A DNA stretch of 64,000 nt from the NCBI GenBank assembly GCA_013214965.1, contig JABSRU010000004.1, forward strand, positions 62,001 to 126,000. Direction: 5' to 3'. How positions within the stretch are numbered: position 1 is the first letter of the stretch; each line of letters starts with the position of its first letter. Shown piece after piece: positions 1 through 9,110 of the stretch. Below the pieces are notes generated by a model, which was given only the letters and a program-made list of their open reading frames with translations, ran no database searches and was not told the DNA's origin. Position numbers and translations under genes: made by a program. The stretch comes from Gammaproteobacteria bacterium. GTDB taxonomy: Bacteria; Pseudomonadota; Gammaproteobacteria; Enterobacterales; Psychrobiaceae.

Positions 1-414
1 TTGGTTATTCCATCAATACCAATTGCTGCTTGGTTTGCTGTGTTGTATTACTACAGCGTTAATAGTATTGATACTACTGGATTTTATAACTTAGCGATGG
101 TGATTGTTGGGGTGACATTCGTGGTTAACTCACTTGATTCCCTTGTTCGCCTTTATACCGATAACTTAAATATTGGTGTTGAAAAAATCGGTAAAGTTAA
201 GTACTTAATTGGTAACGTGGTTGCTTTAAGCCTATTAACCCTATTGTTCAAATTAGATTTCTTGCAAATCCAATGGGTTGGCGCCGTGGTTATCGGGTTG
301 TTTTTCACCTGTTTCGGTTATATTTTGTTGAAAAAATTCAGCGTGGTTCGAGCTATCGACAGTTCACCATCAGCCAATAAAATAGACTTTAATAAAATTG
401 ATTTACTAAAATAA
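1..414 (+). CDS. BCCT family transporter, C-terminal part (cut by window edge)
   Basis: The frame is open from the first base, so the 5' part of the gene lies outside the window; the TTG at base 1 is most likely an internal Leu codon. The visible 137 residues contain three hydrophobic segments and the sequence SLDSLVRLYTDNLN, which I recognise from the last helices of betaine/choline/carnitine transporters. These carriers take up quaternary amines with Na+ or H+ across the inner membrane. The TorF-like porin gene follows after 14 bp, so the two are probably co-transcribed and could form an outer/inner membrane uptake pair. Family assignment rests on the C-terminus only; the substrate is unknown. 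Confidence 0.6.
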   Translation: MVIPSIPIAAWFAVLYYYSVNSIDTTGFYNLAMVIVGVTFVVNSLDSLVRLYTDNLNIGVEKIGKVKYLIGNVVALSLLTLLFKLDFLQIQWVGAVVIGLFFTCFGYILLKKFSVVRAIDSSPSANKIDFNKIDLLK

Positions 415-428
415 TAAGGATCATAACA

Positions 429-1124
429 ATGAATAAAACGTTAATTGCAATCGCTACTGGTGCTCTTTTAGTCGCTAGCCAAGCTCATGCTGGTGTTTCG
501 GCTACCGTAAAAGTGGCATCTGACTACACCTTTAACGGTGTTAGCCAAACTGACAATGATCCAGCGCTGCAAGCTAGCTTGGATTATGCGCACGACAGTG
601 GGTTTTATGTTGGTTCTTGGGCGAGTAATGTCAACTTTGATGACGTTGCTAACGTAGAGTGGGATTTTTACGTCGGAAATTACTGGCAACTAAACGATAA
701 AATCGGTTTAGACGCTGGTGTTGCTTATTACACTTATCATGGTGAATCAGCGGCAAGTGGTTATAAATATGGTGAAGCTTACACTAAATTTAACCTGAAC
801 TCTGCACTGGGTAATTCTGAACTGAACCTTTGGTATGCTTGGGATTATTTCGGTAGCGATGCTGGTCACTATATCCTGATGTTAGCCCATACTTTTGAAG
901 TAAGCGAAGGTCACCACATTAAAGTGACAGCCGATCGTTCAATCTCGAAGAATATTAGTAAATATTCATGGGATGGCAAGAAGGGCTATAATCACTATCG
1001 CGCTGAGTACATGACGTCTTGGAATCAGTTTGACTTTAATGTTGCGGTAGAAGACACCACGATGAACTGGGACACCTCTGATACCCGAGTTGTATTCTCT
1101 GTATCAAGAAGCTTCGATTTTTAA
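429..1124 (+). CDS. TorF family putative porin (Gcw_chp domain)
   Basis: A 231-residue protein with a clear signal peptide (MNKTLIAIATGALLVASQAHA, cleavage after AHA) followed by a small beta-barrel: alternating aromatic/polar strands, motifs SDYTFNGVSQTDNDPALQASL and FYVGSWASNV, and a C-terminal Phe in FDF. These are typical of the Gcw_chp/TorF outer-membrane proteins common in Shewanella and Vibrio. An AAGGA ribosome site precedes the ATG. It sits directly behind the BCCT gene and ends in a strong hairpin at 1141-1170. The role as a passive channel is inferred from the family; the solute is not known. Confidence 0.75.
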   Translation: MNKTLIAIATGALLVASQAHAGVSATVKVASDYTFNGVSQTDNDPALQASLDYAHDSGFYVGSWASNVNFDDVANVEWDFYVGNYWQLNDKIGLDAGVAYYTYHGESAASGYKYGEAYTKFNLNSALGNSELNLWYAWDYFGSDAGHYILMLAHTFEVSEGHHIKVTADRSISKNISKYSWDGKKGYNHYRAEYMTSWNQFDFNVAVEDTTMNWDTSDTRVVFSVSRSFDF

Positions 1125-1140
1125 ATTAGCTTAAATGATA

Positions 1141-1170
1141 AACTCTCGTGGTCGATGATCACGAGAGTTT
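1141..1170 (+). terminator. Rho-independent terminator after the TorF-like gene
   Basis: Perfect 10-bp arms AACTCTCGTG / CACGAGAGTT around a 9-base loop, starting 16 bp behind the stop codon. The following T-run is short (TTTAAT), so termination may be partial and could feed the MarR gene that starts at 1185. Confidence 0.65.
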
Positions 1171-1184
1171 AATGGATAAATTAT

Positions 1185-1607
1185 ATGGAAACATACGAAC
1201 ATCTTTTATTGTCTTTACGTCAAGTAAATCAGGCGATCTATGTCCACTCAAAGCTATTAAGTAAAGAGTCTGGGTTAACTGGGCCGCAGTTGTTAGTGAT
1301 GAAAAAAATTGCTGAACAAGTGGGGCCAATGGCTAAAAACATTGCACGTCAGGTTAATCAGAGCCCCGCAACGGTAACCAGTATTATTGATCGTTTAGAA
1401 GCTAAAAACTTAGTGCAACGCACTCGAAGCACTGATGATAAACGGCGGGTTGAATTGTATTTAACCGAGCAAGGCACTGCTCTACTGAGACAAGCACCGC
1501 TGCCGATACAGGCTCATTTTATTGAGCGCTTTCAGGCGTTAGAAAATTGGGAACAAAATCAGTTACTGTCGTCGGTGCAGCGTATAGCCACCATGATGGA
1601 AGGATAG
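1185..1607 (+). CDS. MarR family transcriptional regulator
   Basis: A 140-residue protein with the MarR winged-helix layout: an N-terminal dimerisation helix, the helix-turn-helix around residues 50-75 (VNQSPATVTSIIDRLEAKNL), and the wing RSTDDKRRVELYLTEQG at about 85-100. Such proteins are dimeric repressors or activators released by small ligands. The preceding hairpin separates it only partly from the BCCT-porin pair, which are the obvious candidate targets together with the gene itself; neither a ligand nor a target is shown by the sequence. It converges with the porin gene on the other strand across a shared terminator. Confidence 0.85.
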   Translation: METYEHLLLSLRQVNQAIYVHSKLLSKESGLTGPQLLVMKKIAEQVGPMAKNIARQVNQSPATVTSIIDRLEAKNLVQRTRSTDDKRRVELYLTEQGTALLRQAPLPIQAHFIERFQALENWEQNQLLSSVQRIATMMEG

Positions 1608-1634
1608 GGTTAACAGATGTTAACCCTATTTTTA
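1604..1634 (+). terminator. Terminator between convergent marR-like and porin genes
   Basis: Perfect 11-bp inverted repeat ATAGGGTTAAC / GTTAACCCTAT with a 4-base loop (1604-1614 and 1619-1629), followed by TTTTTA on the plus strand. It overlaps the stop codon of the MarR-like gene and lies just beyond the stop of the opposing porin gene, so it probably works in both directions. Confidence 0.75.
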
Positions 1635-1644
1635 CTAAAGACTA

Positions 1645-2862
1645 TTAGAAATAATAACCAATATTGATGTTAAAGCGCTTGTTAGTGTCGCTTGAATCAC
1701 CCGCCATAGTACCACCGATAAACGGTTGGTTTTTAGCTACGATATAATCGACATAAGCATAGATGCCACCCGCACTAATCGCCACACCTGTCACATTCAT
1801 CTTCGTATCGTTATTAAATGAACCCGACTTATCAGTCATGACATTATAATCGTTATAAAAAGTTAAATTAGTAATAGGACCTAATGCAACATTCTTAGAA
1901 TAAGACAAGTTCAGGTTATACAAACTTGCTTCAGCTGGAATTGTGTCATGGAAACTATAGGCACCAACCGCCACAAAGTCGCTGTTATTGTCTAGGTCAT
2001 ATTCGTATTCAGAGTATTGAAACATAATGCCGAAGTTATCAATCTTACTCTTAACATGGAATGCAAAAGCGTCATGATCGCCAACCGAACCACTAGAACC
2101 TTCCAGTCCGCCACTCAATAATGATACACCAACTTCGGTGTTATTGAATTTGTAAGCGTAACGTACGTTAAGGGTATTGCTTTCAGCCATAGCTGTACCA
2201 GGCTTATCCCAAGTACCTTCACTGTTCACATCACGAATACCGACAACATCGTAAGAGTAACGATCGGTGCGGTTATCAACATAACCGTCGATGCCACCTA
2301 GTTCATCATTTTTGAAAAAAGCGATACGAATGTCATGGTTATCGTATTGACCAATAAATGACAGACCCGTATCAAAATCATCTTCTAGTCCGGCATAATA
2401 CCCTGAGCTAAAAAAGAAACTGTTTGAGTTGTAATTTAAGATCCCAAATGGAACTTGAGTTATCCCAATTTGACCTTCCCAATGCTCGTTAAAGTCATAG
2501 GCAACATAAGCGTGATGCACTACATTCATGTATTGGTACCAGCGGTATTGTGCTGATAATTTAACATCACCAATGCTGCCATTAATGTCTAAACGAAAAA
2601 CATCAAAATCAAAGTCGCCACCGCGATCGGTATTGGCATCGTTGTAATCTTCATAGCTATACTGAAAACGTACAGCGCCACCAACTTTAATGTTAGGGGT
2701 TAAGTCGCTAGTTGCTTTCTTATTACTACTAACTTTTTCTTTTAGTTCAGCGATTTGTTGCTCTAATTGTTCTAAACGTTGTGAATCACTAGCGGTTTGG
2801 TTAGCCCAAACACTCGTCGAGCTGGCTAATAATAAACCAATGAGTGGGATTGAAATTTTCAT
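1645..2862 (-). CDS. Porin with N-terminal coiled coil (OprP/O-like barrel)
   Basis: A 405-residue secreted protein: signal peptide to about residue 20 (…STSVWA), a short coiled coil at roughly 25-46 (SQRLEQLEQQIAELKEKVSS), then a long beta-barrel with repeated aromatic strands (VGGAVRFQYSYEDY, KLSAQYRWYQYM, WEGQIGITQVPFG) and a terminal Phe in NIGYYF. The layout matches trimeric porins of the phosphate-selective/DcaP-like type, where the coiled coil is periplasmic. It lies downstream of fdhA on the same strand with a 48-bp gap, so it may be the last gene of the sarcosine operon and serve entry of methylamines or betaine; that link is inference from position. Confidence 0.7.
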   Translation of the reverse strand: MKISIPLIGLLLASSTSVWANQTASDSQRLEQLEQQIAELKEKVSSNKKATSDLTPNIKVGGAVRFQYSYEDYNDANTDRGGDFDFDVFRLDINGSIGDVKLSAQYRWYQYMNVVHHAYVAYDFNEHWEGQIGITQVPFGILNYNSNSFFFSSGYYAGLEDDFDTGLSFIGQYDNHDIRIAFFKNDELGGIDGYVDNRTDRYSYDVVGIRDVNSEGTWDKPGTAMAESNTLNVRYAYKFNNTEVGVSLLSGGLEGSSGSVGDHDAFAFHVKSKIDNFGIMFQYSEYEYDLDNNSDFVAVGAYSFHDTIPAEASLYNLNLSYSKNVALGPITNLTFYNDYNVMTDKSGSFNNDTKMNVTGVAISAGGIYAYVDYIVAKNQPFIGGTMAGDSSDTNKRFNINIGYYF

Positions 2863-2910
2863 CTATTTTTCTCCAATATATTGTTTGCTATTATTGTAGG
2901 TTAAATTGCT

Positions 2911-4107
2911 TTAAACAACCATGGAATGTGGGTCAATAACAAATTTCTTTGCTGCGCCGCTATCAAATGCTTGATAACCTGCGGGTGCACCATCGAGCGA
3001 AATCACTTGGACATTCACCGCTTTAGCAATCTGAATTTTGTCCCATAAAATAGCCTGCATTAAATTACGATGATATTTCATCACGGGACATTGCCCGGTA
3101 ACGAAATAATGTGATTTGGCCCAACCTAGTCCAAAGTTCATGCTAAGTTGTCCTGTTTTAGCCGCTTCGGTTGAGGCACCAGGATCGCCAGTAACATAAA
3201 GTCCCGGAATACCAATGCCGCCACCAGCGCGGGTGACTTCCATCATCGTATTTAAAACGATAGCGGGTTGTTCTTTATGGTGACTACAGCCATGACTGTG
3301 GGCTTCAAAACCGACACAATCGACTGCTGCGTCTACTTCTGGTACGCCTATAATTTGTTCAATCATATCGGGCACTGTGGCGTCTAGACGTAAATCGATG
3401 GTTTCACAACCAAAACTACGTGCCTGAGCGAGACGATCTGGGTTCATATCACCAACAATGACACAGGCTGCACCGAGTAATTGTGCCGAAGCCGCGGCAG
3501 CTAAACCAACGGGACCCGCACCAGCGACATAAACCGTTGAGCCAGGAACTACGCCTGCGGTGACTGCGCCATGATAACCGGTCGGAAAAATATCAGAAAG
3601 CATGGTTAAGTCGCGAATTTTTTCTAACGCTTGCTCTCTATCTGGGAATTTCAATAGATTGAAATCGGCATAGGGCACCATCACGTATTCAGATTGACCC
3701 CCAACCCAGCCACCCATATCAACATAGCCAAATGCTGCACCAGCACGTCCTGGGTTAACGTTTAAACAAATACCAGTTTTACCTTCGCGACAGTTGCGAC
3801 AGCGACCACAGGCAATATTAAAGGGGACCGATACAATGTCACCAATTTCTAAAAACTCGACATCACGGCCTTTTTCGATAATTTGACCGGTAATTTCGTG
3901 GCCTAACACTAGGCCAGGTTCGGCGGTCGTACGCCCACGCACCATATGTTGGTCGCTACCACAAATATTGGTGGTCACCACTTTTAAAATAACGCCATGC
4001 TCACACTTTCGATTACCGATCGAAAGTTTAGGGTAAGCAATACTTTGAATTTCAACACTGCCCGGGCCGGTATAAACAACGCCACGGTTTCCATGATTTG
4101 AACACAT
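2911..4107 (-). CDS. fdhA: Glutathione-independent formaldehyde dehydrogenase
   Basis: A zinc-dependent medium-chain dehydrogenase of 398 residues, the usual length for the Pseudomonas FdhA family. Visible features are the catalytic-zinc region (CGSDQHMVRGRTTAEPGLVLGHE), the structural-zinc cysteines in CGRCRNCREGKTGIC, and the Rossmann motif GAGPVGLAAAASAQ. FdhA oxidises formaldehyde to formate with NAD+. Formaldehyde is released when betaine-derived N-methyl groups are oxidised, which fits the neighbouring purU and sox genes. The ATG at 4107 is preferred over an in-frame TTG two codons earlier because it has a GAGAGAG ribosome site. Copy 2 of the sox cluster has no fdhA partner. Confidence 0.92.
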   Translation of the reverse strand: MCSNHGNRGVVYTGPGSVEIQSIAYPKLSIGNRKCEHGVILKVVTTNICGSDQHMVRGRTTAEPGLVLGHEITGQIIEKGRDVEFLEIGDIVSVPFNIACGRCRNCREGKTGICLNVNPGRAGAAFGYVDMGGWVGGQSEYVMVPYADFNLLKFPDREQALEKIRDLTMLSDIFPTGYHGAVTAGVVPGSTVYVAGAGPVGLAAAASAQLLGAACVIVGDMNPDRLAQARSFGCETIDLRLDATVPDMIEQIIGVPEVDAAVDCVGFEAHSHGCSHHKEQPAIVLNTMMEVTRAGGGIGIPGLYVTGDPGASTEAAKTGQLSMNFGLGWAKSHYFVTGQCPVMKYHRNLMQAILWDKIQIAKAVNVQVISLDGAPAGYQAFDSGAAKKFVIDPHSMVV

Positions 4108-4183
4108 AATCAAGCTCTCTCATTCAATTAAAGTGAAGTCAGAGTAACGTTTTGTTGATTATATCGGCAGTTCTAAAAGAGAC

Positions 4184-4212
4184 GTCCGCATGCCTGAAAC
4201 AGACATACGGAC
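4184..4212 (-). other. Hairpin between purU and fdhA
   Basis: Nine-base arms GTCCGCATG / CATACGGAC with one mismatch and an 11-base loop, lying 14 bp beyond the purU stop and about 75 bp before fdhA. The U-run on the minus strand is weak (TCTCTTTT), so I read it as a partial terminator or RNA-processing hairpin that could lower fdhA relative to purU. Confidence 0.45.
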
Positions 4213-4225
4213 ATTTAGGGGGGAA

Positions 4226-5095
4226 TCACTTAGCAAAAACGACTGTTTTCTTTTGGTGTAAAAATATTCGGTGTTCAATGTGGCAACGTACTGCGCGGGA
4301 GAGGGTTAAACATTCAATATCACGACCCTTAGCGGCTAAGTCTTTCGGATAATAACTGTGGTCAACGGTTTCGACGCCTTGGCTAATGATGGGTCCTTCG
4401 TCGAGGTCATCGCTGACATAGTGAGCCGTAGCACCCACTAATTTTACCCCACGGTCGTAGGCTTGATAATAAGGCCTAGCACCCTTAAATCCGGGCAATA
4501 ACGAATGGTGAATATTAATCGCTTTACCGGATAGTTTTTGACACATTTCGTTCGATAACACTTGCATATAACGCGCTAACACCACTAAATCGGCCTTGGA
4601 GTCTTGAATAATCTGCCAGACCTGTGCTTCTTGCTCAGGTTTAGTGTCTTTACTAATAGGTAAGTGGTAATAGGGAATGCCATGCCATTTCGCCAGAGCT
4701 TCCAAGTCGGGGTGATTGGAGATTATCGCCGGAATTTCAATTGCTAAATCACCGGTACGATAACGATATAATAAGTCATTAAGGCAATGATCGTGCTTGG
4801 ACACCATGATCACGACTTTGGCTTTATAAGCGCTCGACGCTAACTGCCATTGCATATTAAAGGCGCTAGCACGTTCGTTAAATTCACGCTCAAATAGCGC
4901 AAGGTCGAAGGGTTGCTCGTTATTGGGCCTAAACTGGATTCGAATAAAAAAATGATTAACGTCGGTATCATCAAAGGAATGAATTTCGTTAATATAAAAT
5001 CCTTGTTGATATAAATAACGGGTCACGACATCAACCGTACCGGGCTGGCTGGGACAATGAGCGGTAATGATGTGGGTTTGTGAGGTATCGGACAT
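4226..5095 (-). CDS. purU: Formyltetrahydrofolate deformylase (copy 1)
   Basis: A 289-residue PurU protein: N-terminal ACT domain (about 8-85, starting HIITAHCPSQPGTVDVVTRY) and a C-terminal formyltransferase fold with HHSLLPGFKGARPYYQAYDRG and the AHYVSDDLDEGPII segment that carries the catalytic Asp. It hydrolyses 10-formyl-THF to formate and THF, regenerating the folate acceptor used by sarcosine oxidase. It follows soxG by 82 bp. A paralogue (20321-21199) occupies the same position behind the second soxG. The two proteins are colinear and nearly identical around the active site. PurU attached to sox operons is a known arrangement in Pseudomonas (purU2). Confidence 0.93.
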   Translation of the reverse strand: MSDTSQTHIITAHCPSQPGTVDVVTRYLYQQGFYINEIHSFDDTDVNHFFIRIQFRPNNEQPFDLALFEREFNERASAFNMQWQLASSAYKAKVVIMVSKHDHCLNDLLYRYRTGDLAIEIPAIISNHPDLEALAKWHGIPYYHLPISKDTKPEQEAQVWQIIQDSKADLVVLARYMQVLSNEMCQKLSGKAINIHHSLLPGFKGARPYYQAYDRGVKLVGATAHYVSDDLDEGPIISQGVETVDHSYYPKDLAAKGRDIECLTLSRAVRCHIEHRIFLHQKKTVVFAK

Positions 5096-5177
5096 GGTCG
5101 ATGATCCTTTGTTTCTCTGTGAAAATTGTCGGGTCGACGGATCAACCCGATCGGCACTAAAGTGCTGTTATCAATAT

Positions 5178-5774
5178 TTAAGTAATAGTTAGGCCGTATT
5201 CTTTGCTGCCTTGTTGGATCCATAACCAAATATAATCTGAAAAGCTTCGTCGTACCACTAATTGAAACTTGTTTTTCTCCAGTCTCAATATATGAGCACC
5301 CGCTTTCGCGAAGTTGGTGCCGATGACTTTACCGATTGGGAAACTGTCGAGGTGCAAATCATAACCGGTCGACTTTTTCAGAAGATCGATAACGTTGATG
5401 CCACTGAGTTCCAAAATGGTTTGTGCGCCGCTGATATCACTGACCGCAAAGTGACCTTTCAGGCAAAGGCGTAGCTTTTTCTCAACGTCATGCTCCGTAC
5501 CTGACGCCACCACGATGAGCCATTCATCGGGGGCTAGCCACATAATTTGTGCCCGTTCACCTTTGGCGCTGCTACAAGCACTTAGCGGCAGCTCAACGCC
5601 TAACACTTCTTTAATCCCTGCTAAAAATTCAGGATCTTGGCTATTACCGCGTAAATTGAGGTGACCCAAAAATTTCGCTTCATGTAATATTACGCCGCCA
5701 TCCCCAGATTGCCCGACTAAGTCATCGAGCTGAGCATGATGGAGTGGTGATTCCATATTGATTGAATTAGACAT
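5178..5774 (-). CDS. soxG: Sarcosine oxidase gamma subunit (copy 1)
   Basis: A 198-residue gamma subunit of heterotetrameric sarcosine oxidase, with a GcvT-like fold (LNLRGNSQDPEFLAGIKEVLG, IMWLAPDEWLIV, SDYIWLWIQQG). The start MSNSINMESPLHHAQ at 5774 is chosen because GGGAG lies just upstream and because it gives an 8-bp ATGTCTAA overlap with the soxA stop, the same as in copy 2. A longer reading frame starting inside soxA exists but would add residues alien to the family. The gamma chain is thought to help assemble the alpha-beta-delta core. Its product is needed with SoxB, D and A for sarcosine to glycine conversion. Confidence 0.9.
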   Translation of the reverse strand: MSNSINMESPLHHAQLDDLVGQSGDGGVILHEAKFLGHLNLRGNSQDPEFLAGIKEVLGVELPLSACSSAKGERAQIMWLAPDEWLIVVASGTEHDVEKKLRLCLKGHFAVSDISGAQTILELSGINVIDLLKKSTGYDLHLDSFPIGKVIGTNFAKAGAHILRLEKNKFQLVVRRSFSDYIWLWIQQGSKEYGLTIT

Positions 5775-8700
5775 TTTGACGGTCTCCCTTGGGATCATAA
5801 AATACTGGGCTGCAAATTTCAGCTTCAACGGTGGTGCCATCACTCAATGGCAAAAATACACTTTGTCCTTTGCGGCTAATGCCACCTTTGACCACAGCAA
5901 GAGCAAATGAATAACCCATGCAAGCACTGTAATAACTTGAGGTAACATGACCGACCATGGTCATTGGGATCGGCTGATCTTTTTCAAATACAATTTGCGC
6001 CCCTTCCGGTAACACAAATTTAGGATCTTTGGGTTTCAAACCGACCATTTGCTTACGATCATCACGTTTGTTATCGAAACGAGTCCATGAACGCTTACCT
6101 ATAAAGCTAAATTCTTTCTTCTTACCAACCACCCAATCCATATCAAGATCCTGCGGCGTGACCGAGCCATCCGTATCTTGCCCGACAATGATAAAGCCTT
6201 TTTCTGCCCGTAGAATGTGCATGGTTTCTGTGCCGTAAGGGGTAATATCGAATTCTTGTCCCGCTGCCATCACTGCTTGCCATGTATGCATGCCATAGTT
6301 GGCCTGAACGTTGATTTCGAAGGATAGCTCACCGGTGAAGGAAATCCGGAAAATCCGTGCTTTAACGCCAGCGACGGTTGCCTCAATCCAGTCCATGTAA
6401 CGGAAGTTGTCATTACTGACATCAACATCACAAATTTTCTCTAATACCTTACGGCTGTTCGGGCCAGAAATTGTCATGGTTGACCAATGATCGGTAACCG
6501 TTGAAAAGTACACCTCCAATTCTGGCCATTCGGTTTGATGCCACAGCTCTAGCCATTGTAAAACTCCGGCTGCACCGCCAGTAGTCGTGGTCATGATAAA
6601 GCGATTTTCACCGAGACAGGCAGTAACTCCATCGTCAAACACCATACCGTCTTCTTTACACATCACGCCATAGCGACATTTACCAACGGCCAATTTACTC
6701 CATGGGTTAGTGTAAATACGGTTTAAGAATTCGCGAGCATCTTTACCTTGAATGTCTATTTTACCTAAGGTTGAGGCATCGAGAATACCGACACTGTTGC
6801 GGGTTGCTAAACATTCGCGCTCTAATGCTTGTTGCATTGTTTCGCCTGTTTTAGCGAAATACCATGGTCGTTTCCATTGGCCAACATCTTCAAATTCTGC
6901 ACCGTTATCAAGGTGCCATTTGTGCATTGCACTAAATCTCGCCGGATCAAAAAGGTGCTTAACATCGGCTCCCGCAAGCGCACCAAAGGTGGTTGGCGTA
7001 TACATTGGTCGGAAAATAGTCGTGCCGGTTTCAGGAATGGTTTTGTTTAATGATTTAGCGGTAATCGCCATGCCATTAATGTTACCTAATTTACCCTGAT
7101 CGGTACCAAACCCCAGTGCCGTGTAGCGTTTTACATGCTCAATCGACTCAAACCCTTCACGGTTAGCCAGTTCAATCCCTGCGGCAGTGACATCGTTTTG
7201 GTAATCGACAAACTGTTTCGGGGCGCGACTCGTTGGCTTACTGTGGGGAATATGGAATAAAGCCATCGCTGGATCTTCTTGTGGATCGTTAATCAGCGGT
7301 AAAATACTCGCATAACTGCCATCACCTTTGCCAGCGTCTTGCGCGGCAGTAGATCCCGTTTTAAAGCCATCGCTAATCACATTCGAAAGCGCATAAACGC
7401 CAGATAAACCACCACAAATATGCTGTTGTTGTACTGTTTCACCGGGAACGAATCCCGCAATATCATCGTTCCAGACTGGTCGTGAACCCGTATGGGATGA
7501 TAAATGGATCACCGGACTCCAGCCGCCTGAGCTGGCTACTGTGTCACAAGAATAATGAGAGATGGCGCTAGATACGCTATGATTTTCTGCATTAATCGCC
7601 GCAACCTCGACGCCTTTAACGCGTTTGCTTCCTTTAACATTAATCACGCCTTGACCAAACAGAACCTTAATGCCTAATGCTTGGGCTTGTTGTACTAATT
7701 CACCGTTAGAAGTTGTACGGGTATCAACAATCGCTACCACTTTACGGCCAGCTTGATGCCAGTCGATTGCGGTTTTATAAGCGTTATCATTGGTGGTCAT
7801 TAGCACCAATTCATTGCCCGGTACGACACCGTAGCGATTGATGTAGGTTGAAACGGCGTTTGCTAGCATACAGCCGGGCACGTCGTTATTACCATAAACT
7901 AATGGTCGTTCGTGAGCGCCGGTGGCTAAAATAACTTGCTTAGCCCGTACTTTATGTACACGTTGCCGAGAACTTGTCGTGACGTGTTCGCCCAAATGAT
8001 CGGTCCGACGCTCGTTAATACCCACAAGGTTATGATCGTAATAACCAAAAACGGTGCTGCGTGGCAATAATAAAACATTGCCCATTGTGGTCAGTTTATC
8101 GACAATATCTTTAACCCACAGGCTTGGTAATTGACCATCAATAGCTTGTGTACTACAGAGTAAGTGACCACCGAATTCATTTTGCTCGTCACTAATGATC
8201 ACTCGCGCGCCAGTTTCTGCTGCCGCTAATGCCGCCGCTAATCCAGCAGGGCCAGCGCCAACAATCATGACATCACAATGATGATGCATTTTATCGTATT
8301 CGTCGGGATCTGGTTGTTGTGGACTACAGCCTAAACCAGCACCTTTTCGGATCAGTTTTTCATAGGACATCCACAGTGATTGTGGGTACATAAAGGTTTT
8401 ATAGTAGAAACCTGGGGGCATCATTGCTCCACCGATTTTACCAAGACCCGCCATTAAATCAAAATCGACATTGGGCCAACCGTTGGTCGAACTGGCCGTT
8501 AATCCTTGATAAAGCTCGGTTTGGGTCGCCCGTGGATTAGGAATTGTGGTTGCTTGGGTCGAACCCACTTGAAAAATAGCGTTGGGTTCTTGTGAATCAC
8601 AAGTGATGATGCCACGGGGACGCGAGTATTTAAAACTGCGACCAATAACATCAACGCCATTGGCTAATAATGCGGAGGCAATCGTATCACCTTCATAACC

Positions 8701-8793
8701 CTGGTAGGTTTTACCATTAAAGATAAACGTTAAAGGCCGGTTGCGGTTGATATGTTGATTAGCAGCCGCTGCTACGCGATTTACTTGTGTCAT
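5767..8793 (-). CDS. soxA: Sarcosine oxidase alpha subunit (copy 1)
   Basis: A 1008-residue alpha subunit, normal family length. Order of domains: N-terminal ferredoxin-like region (about 15-110, FNGKTYQGYEGDTIASALLA) lacking cluster cysteines, an NAD-binding Rossmann fold at about 170-200 (VMIVGAGPAGLAAALAAAE), and a C-terminal GcvT-like folate domain from about residue 600 (PMYTPTTFGAL … GQDTDGSVTPQDLDMDW). With SoxB it oxidises sarcosine and passes the C1 unit to THF, giving glycine, 5,10-methylene-THF and H2O2. It overlaps soxD by ATGA and soxG by 8 bp, implying translational coupling. Compared with copy 2 (21861-24884), the folate half is almost unchanged while the NAD half holds most substitutions. 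Confidence 0.95.
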   Translation of the reverse strand: MTQVNRVAAAANQHINRNRPLTFIFNGKTYQGYEGDTIASALLANGVDVIGRSFKYSRPRGIITCDSQEPNAIFQVGSTQATTIPNPRATQTELYQGLTASSTNGWPNVDFDLMAGLGKIGGAMMPPGFYYKTFMYPQSLWMSYEKLIRKGAGLGCSPQQPDPDEYDKMHHHCDVMIVGAGPAGLAAALAAAETGARVIISDEQNEFGGHLLCSTQAIDGQLPSLWVKDIVDKLTTMGNVLLLPRSTVFGYYDHNLVGINERRTDHLGEHVTTSSRQRVHKVRAKQVILATGAHERPLVYGNNDVPGCMLANAVSTYINRYGVVPGNELVLMTTNDNAYKTAIDWHQAGRKVVAIVDTRTTSNGELVQQAQALGIKVLFGQGVINVKGSKRVKGVEVAAINAENHSVSSAISHYSCDTVASSGGWSPVIHLSSHTGSRPVWNDDIAGFVPGETVQQQHICGGLSGVYALSNVISDGFKTGSTAAQDAGKGDGSYASILPLINDPQEDPAMALFHIPHSKPTSRAPKQFVDYQNDVTAAGIELANREGFESIEHVKRYTALGFGTDQGKLGNINGMAITAKSLNKTIPETGTTIFRPMYTPTTFGALAGADVKHLFDPARFSAMHKWHLDNGAEFEDVGQWKRPWYFAKTGETMQQALERECLATRNSVGILDASTLGKIDIQGKDAREFLNRIYTNPWSKLAVGKCRYGVMCKEDGMVFDDGVTACLGENRFIMTTTTGGAAGVLQWLELWHQTEWPELEVYFSTVTDHWSTMTISGPNSRKVLEKICDVDVSNDNFRYMDWIEATVAGVKARIFRISFTGELSFEINVQANYGMHTWQAVMAAGQEFDITPYGTETMHILRAEKGFIIVGQDTDGSVTPQDLDMDWVVGKKKEFSFIGKRSWTRFDNKRDDRKQMVGLKPKDPKFVLPEGAQIVFEKDQPIPMTMVGHVTSSYYSACMGYSFALAVVKGGISRKGQSVFLPLSDGTTVEAEICSPVFYDPKGDRQNV

Positions 8794-9089
8794 GATTGCC
8801 CCTTCTCACTGGCGGTAACGCTGGGCTGTTGACCCATTTTGTAGGATTCCATGATCTGATAAGTCACGGTGTTTCTGGTGACATTGAAATATTTTCGACA
8901 GCCATGGGTGTGCAGCCACATCTCATGATGCAAGCCGCGGGGATTTTTACGGAAAAATAAATAGCGTGCCCATTCTTCATCGCTTAACACCTCTGGATCT
9001 AACGGCCGGACAATGTGCGCTTGTCCCGCCGGGCTAAATTCTTCTTCTTCGCGCATTTCTTCACAATAAGGACAATGGATAAGTAACAT
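8790..9089 (-). CDS. soxD: Sarcosine oxidase delta subunit (copy 1)
   Basis: A 99-residue zinc-binding delta subunit. The expected ligands are visible: Cys6 and Cys9 in HCPYC, and His60/Cys64 in WLHTHGCRKYF. It is a structural subunit of the tetrameric enzyme. Its stop overlaps the soxA start (ATGA) and it follows soxB by 21 bp. Against copy 2 (98 aa) I count nine changes in the first 94 residues plus a different tail. Confidence 0.93.
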   Translation of the reverse strand: MLLIHCPYCEEMREEEEFSPAGQAHIVRPLDPEVLSDEEWARYLFFRKNPRGLHHEMWLHTHGCRKYFNVTRNTVTYQIMESYKMGQQPSVTASEKGQS

Positions 9090-9110
9090 GATAATTCCTC
9101 TTAGCGGGGT

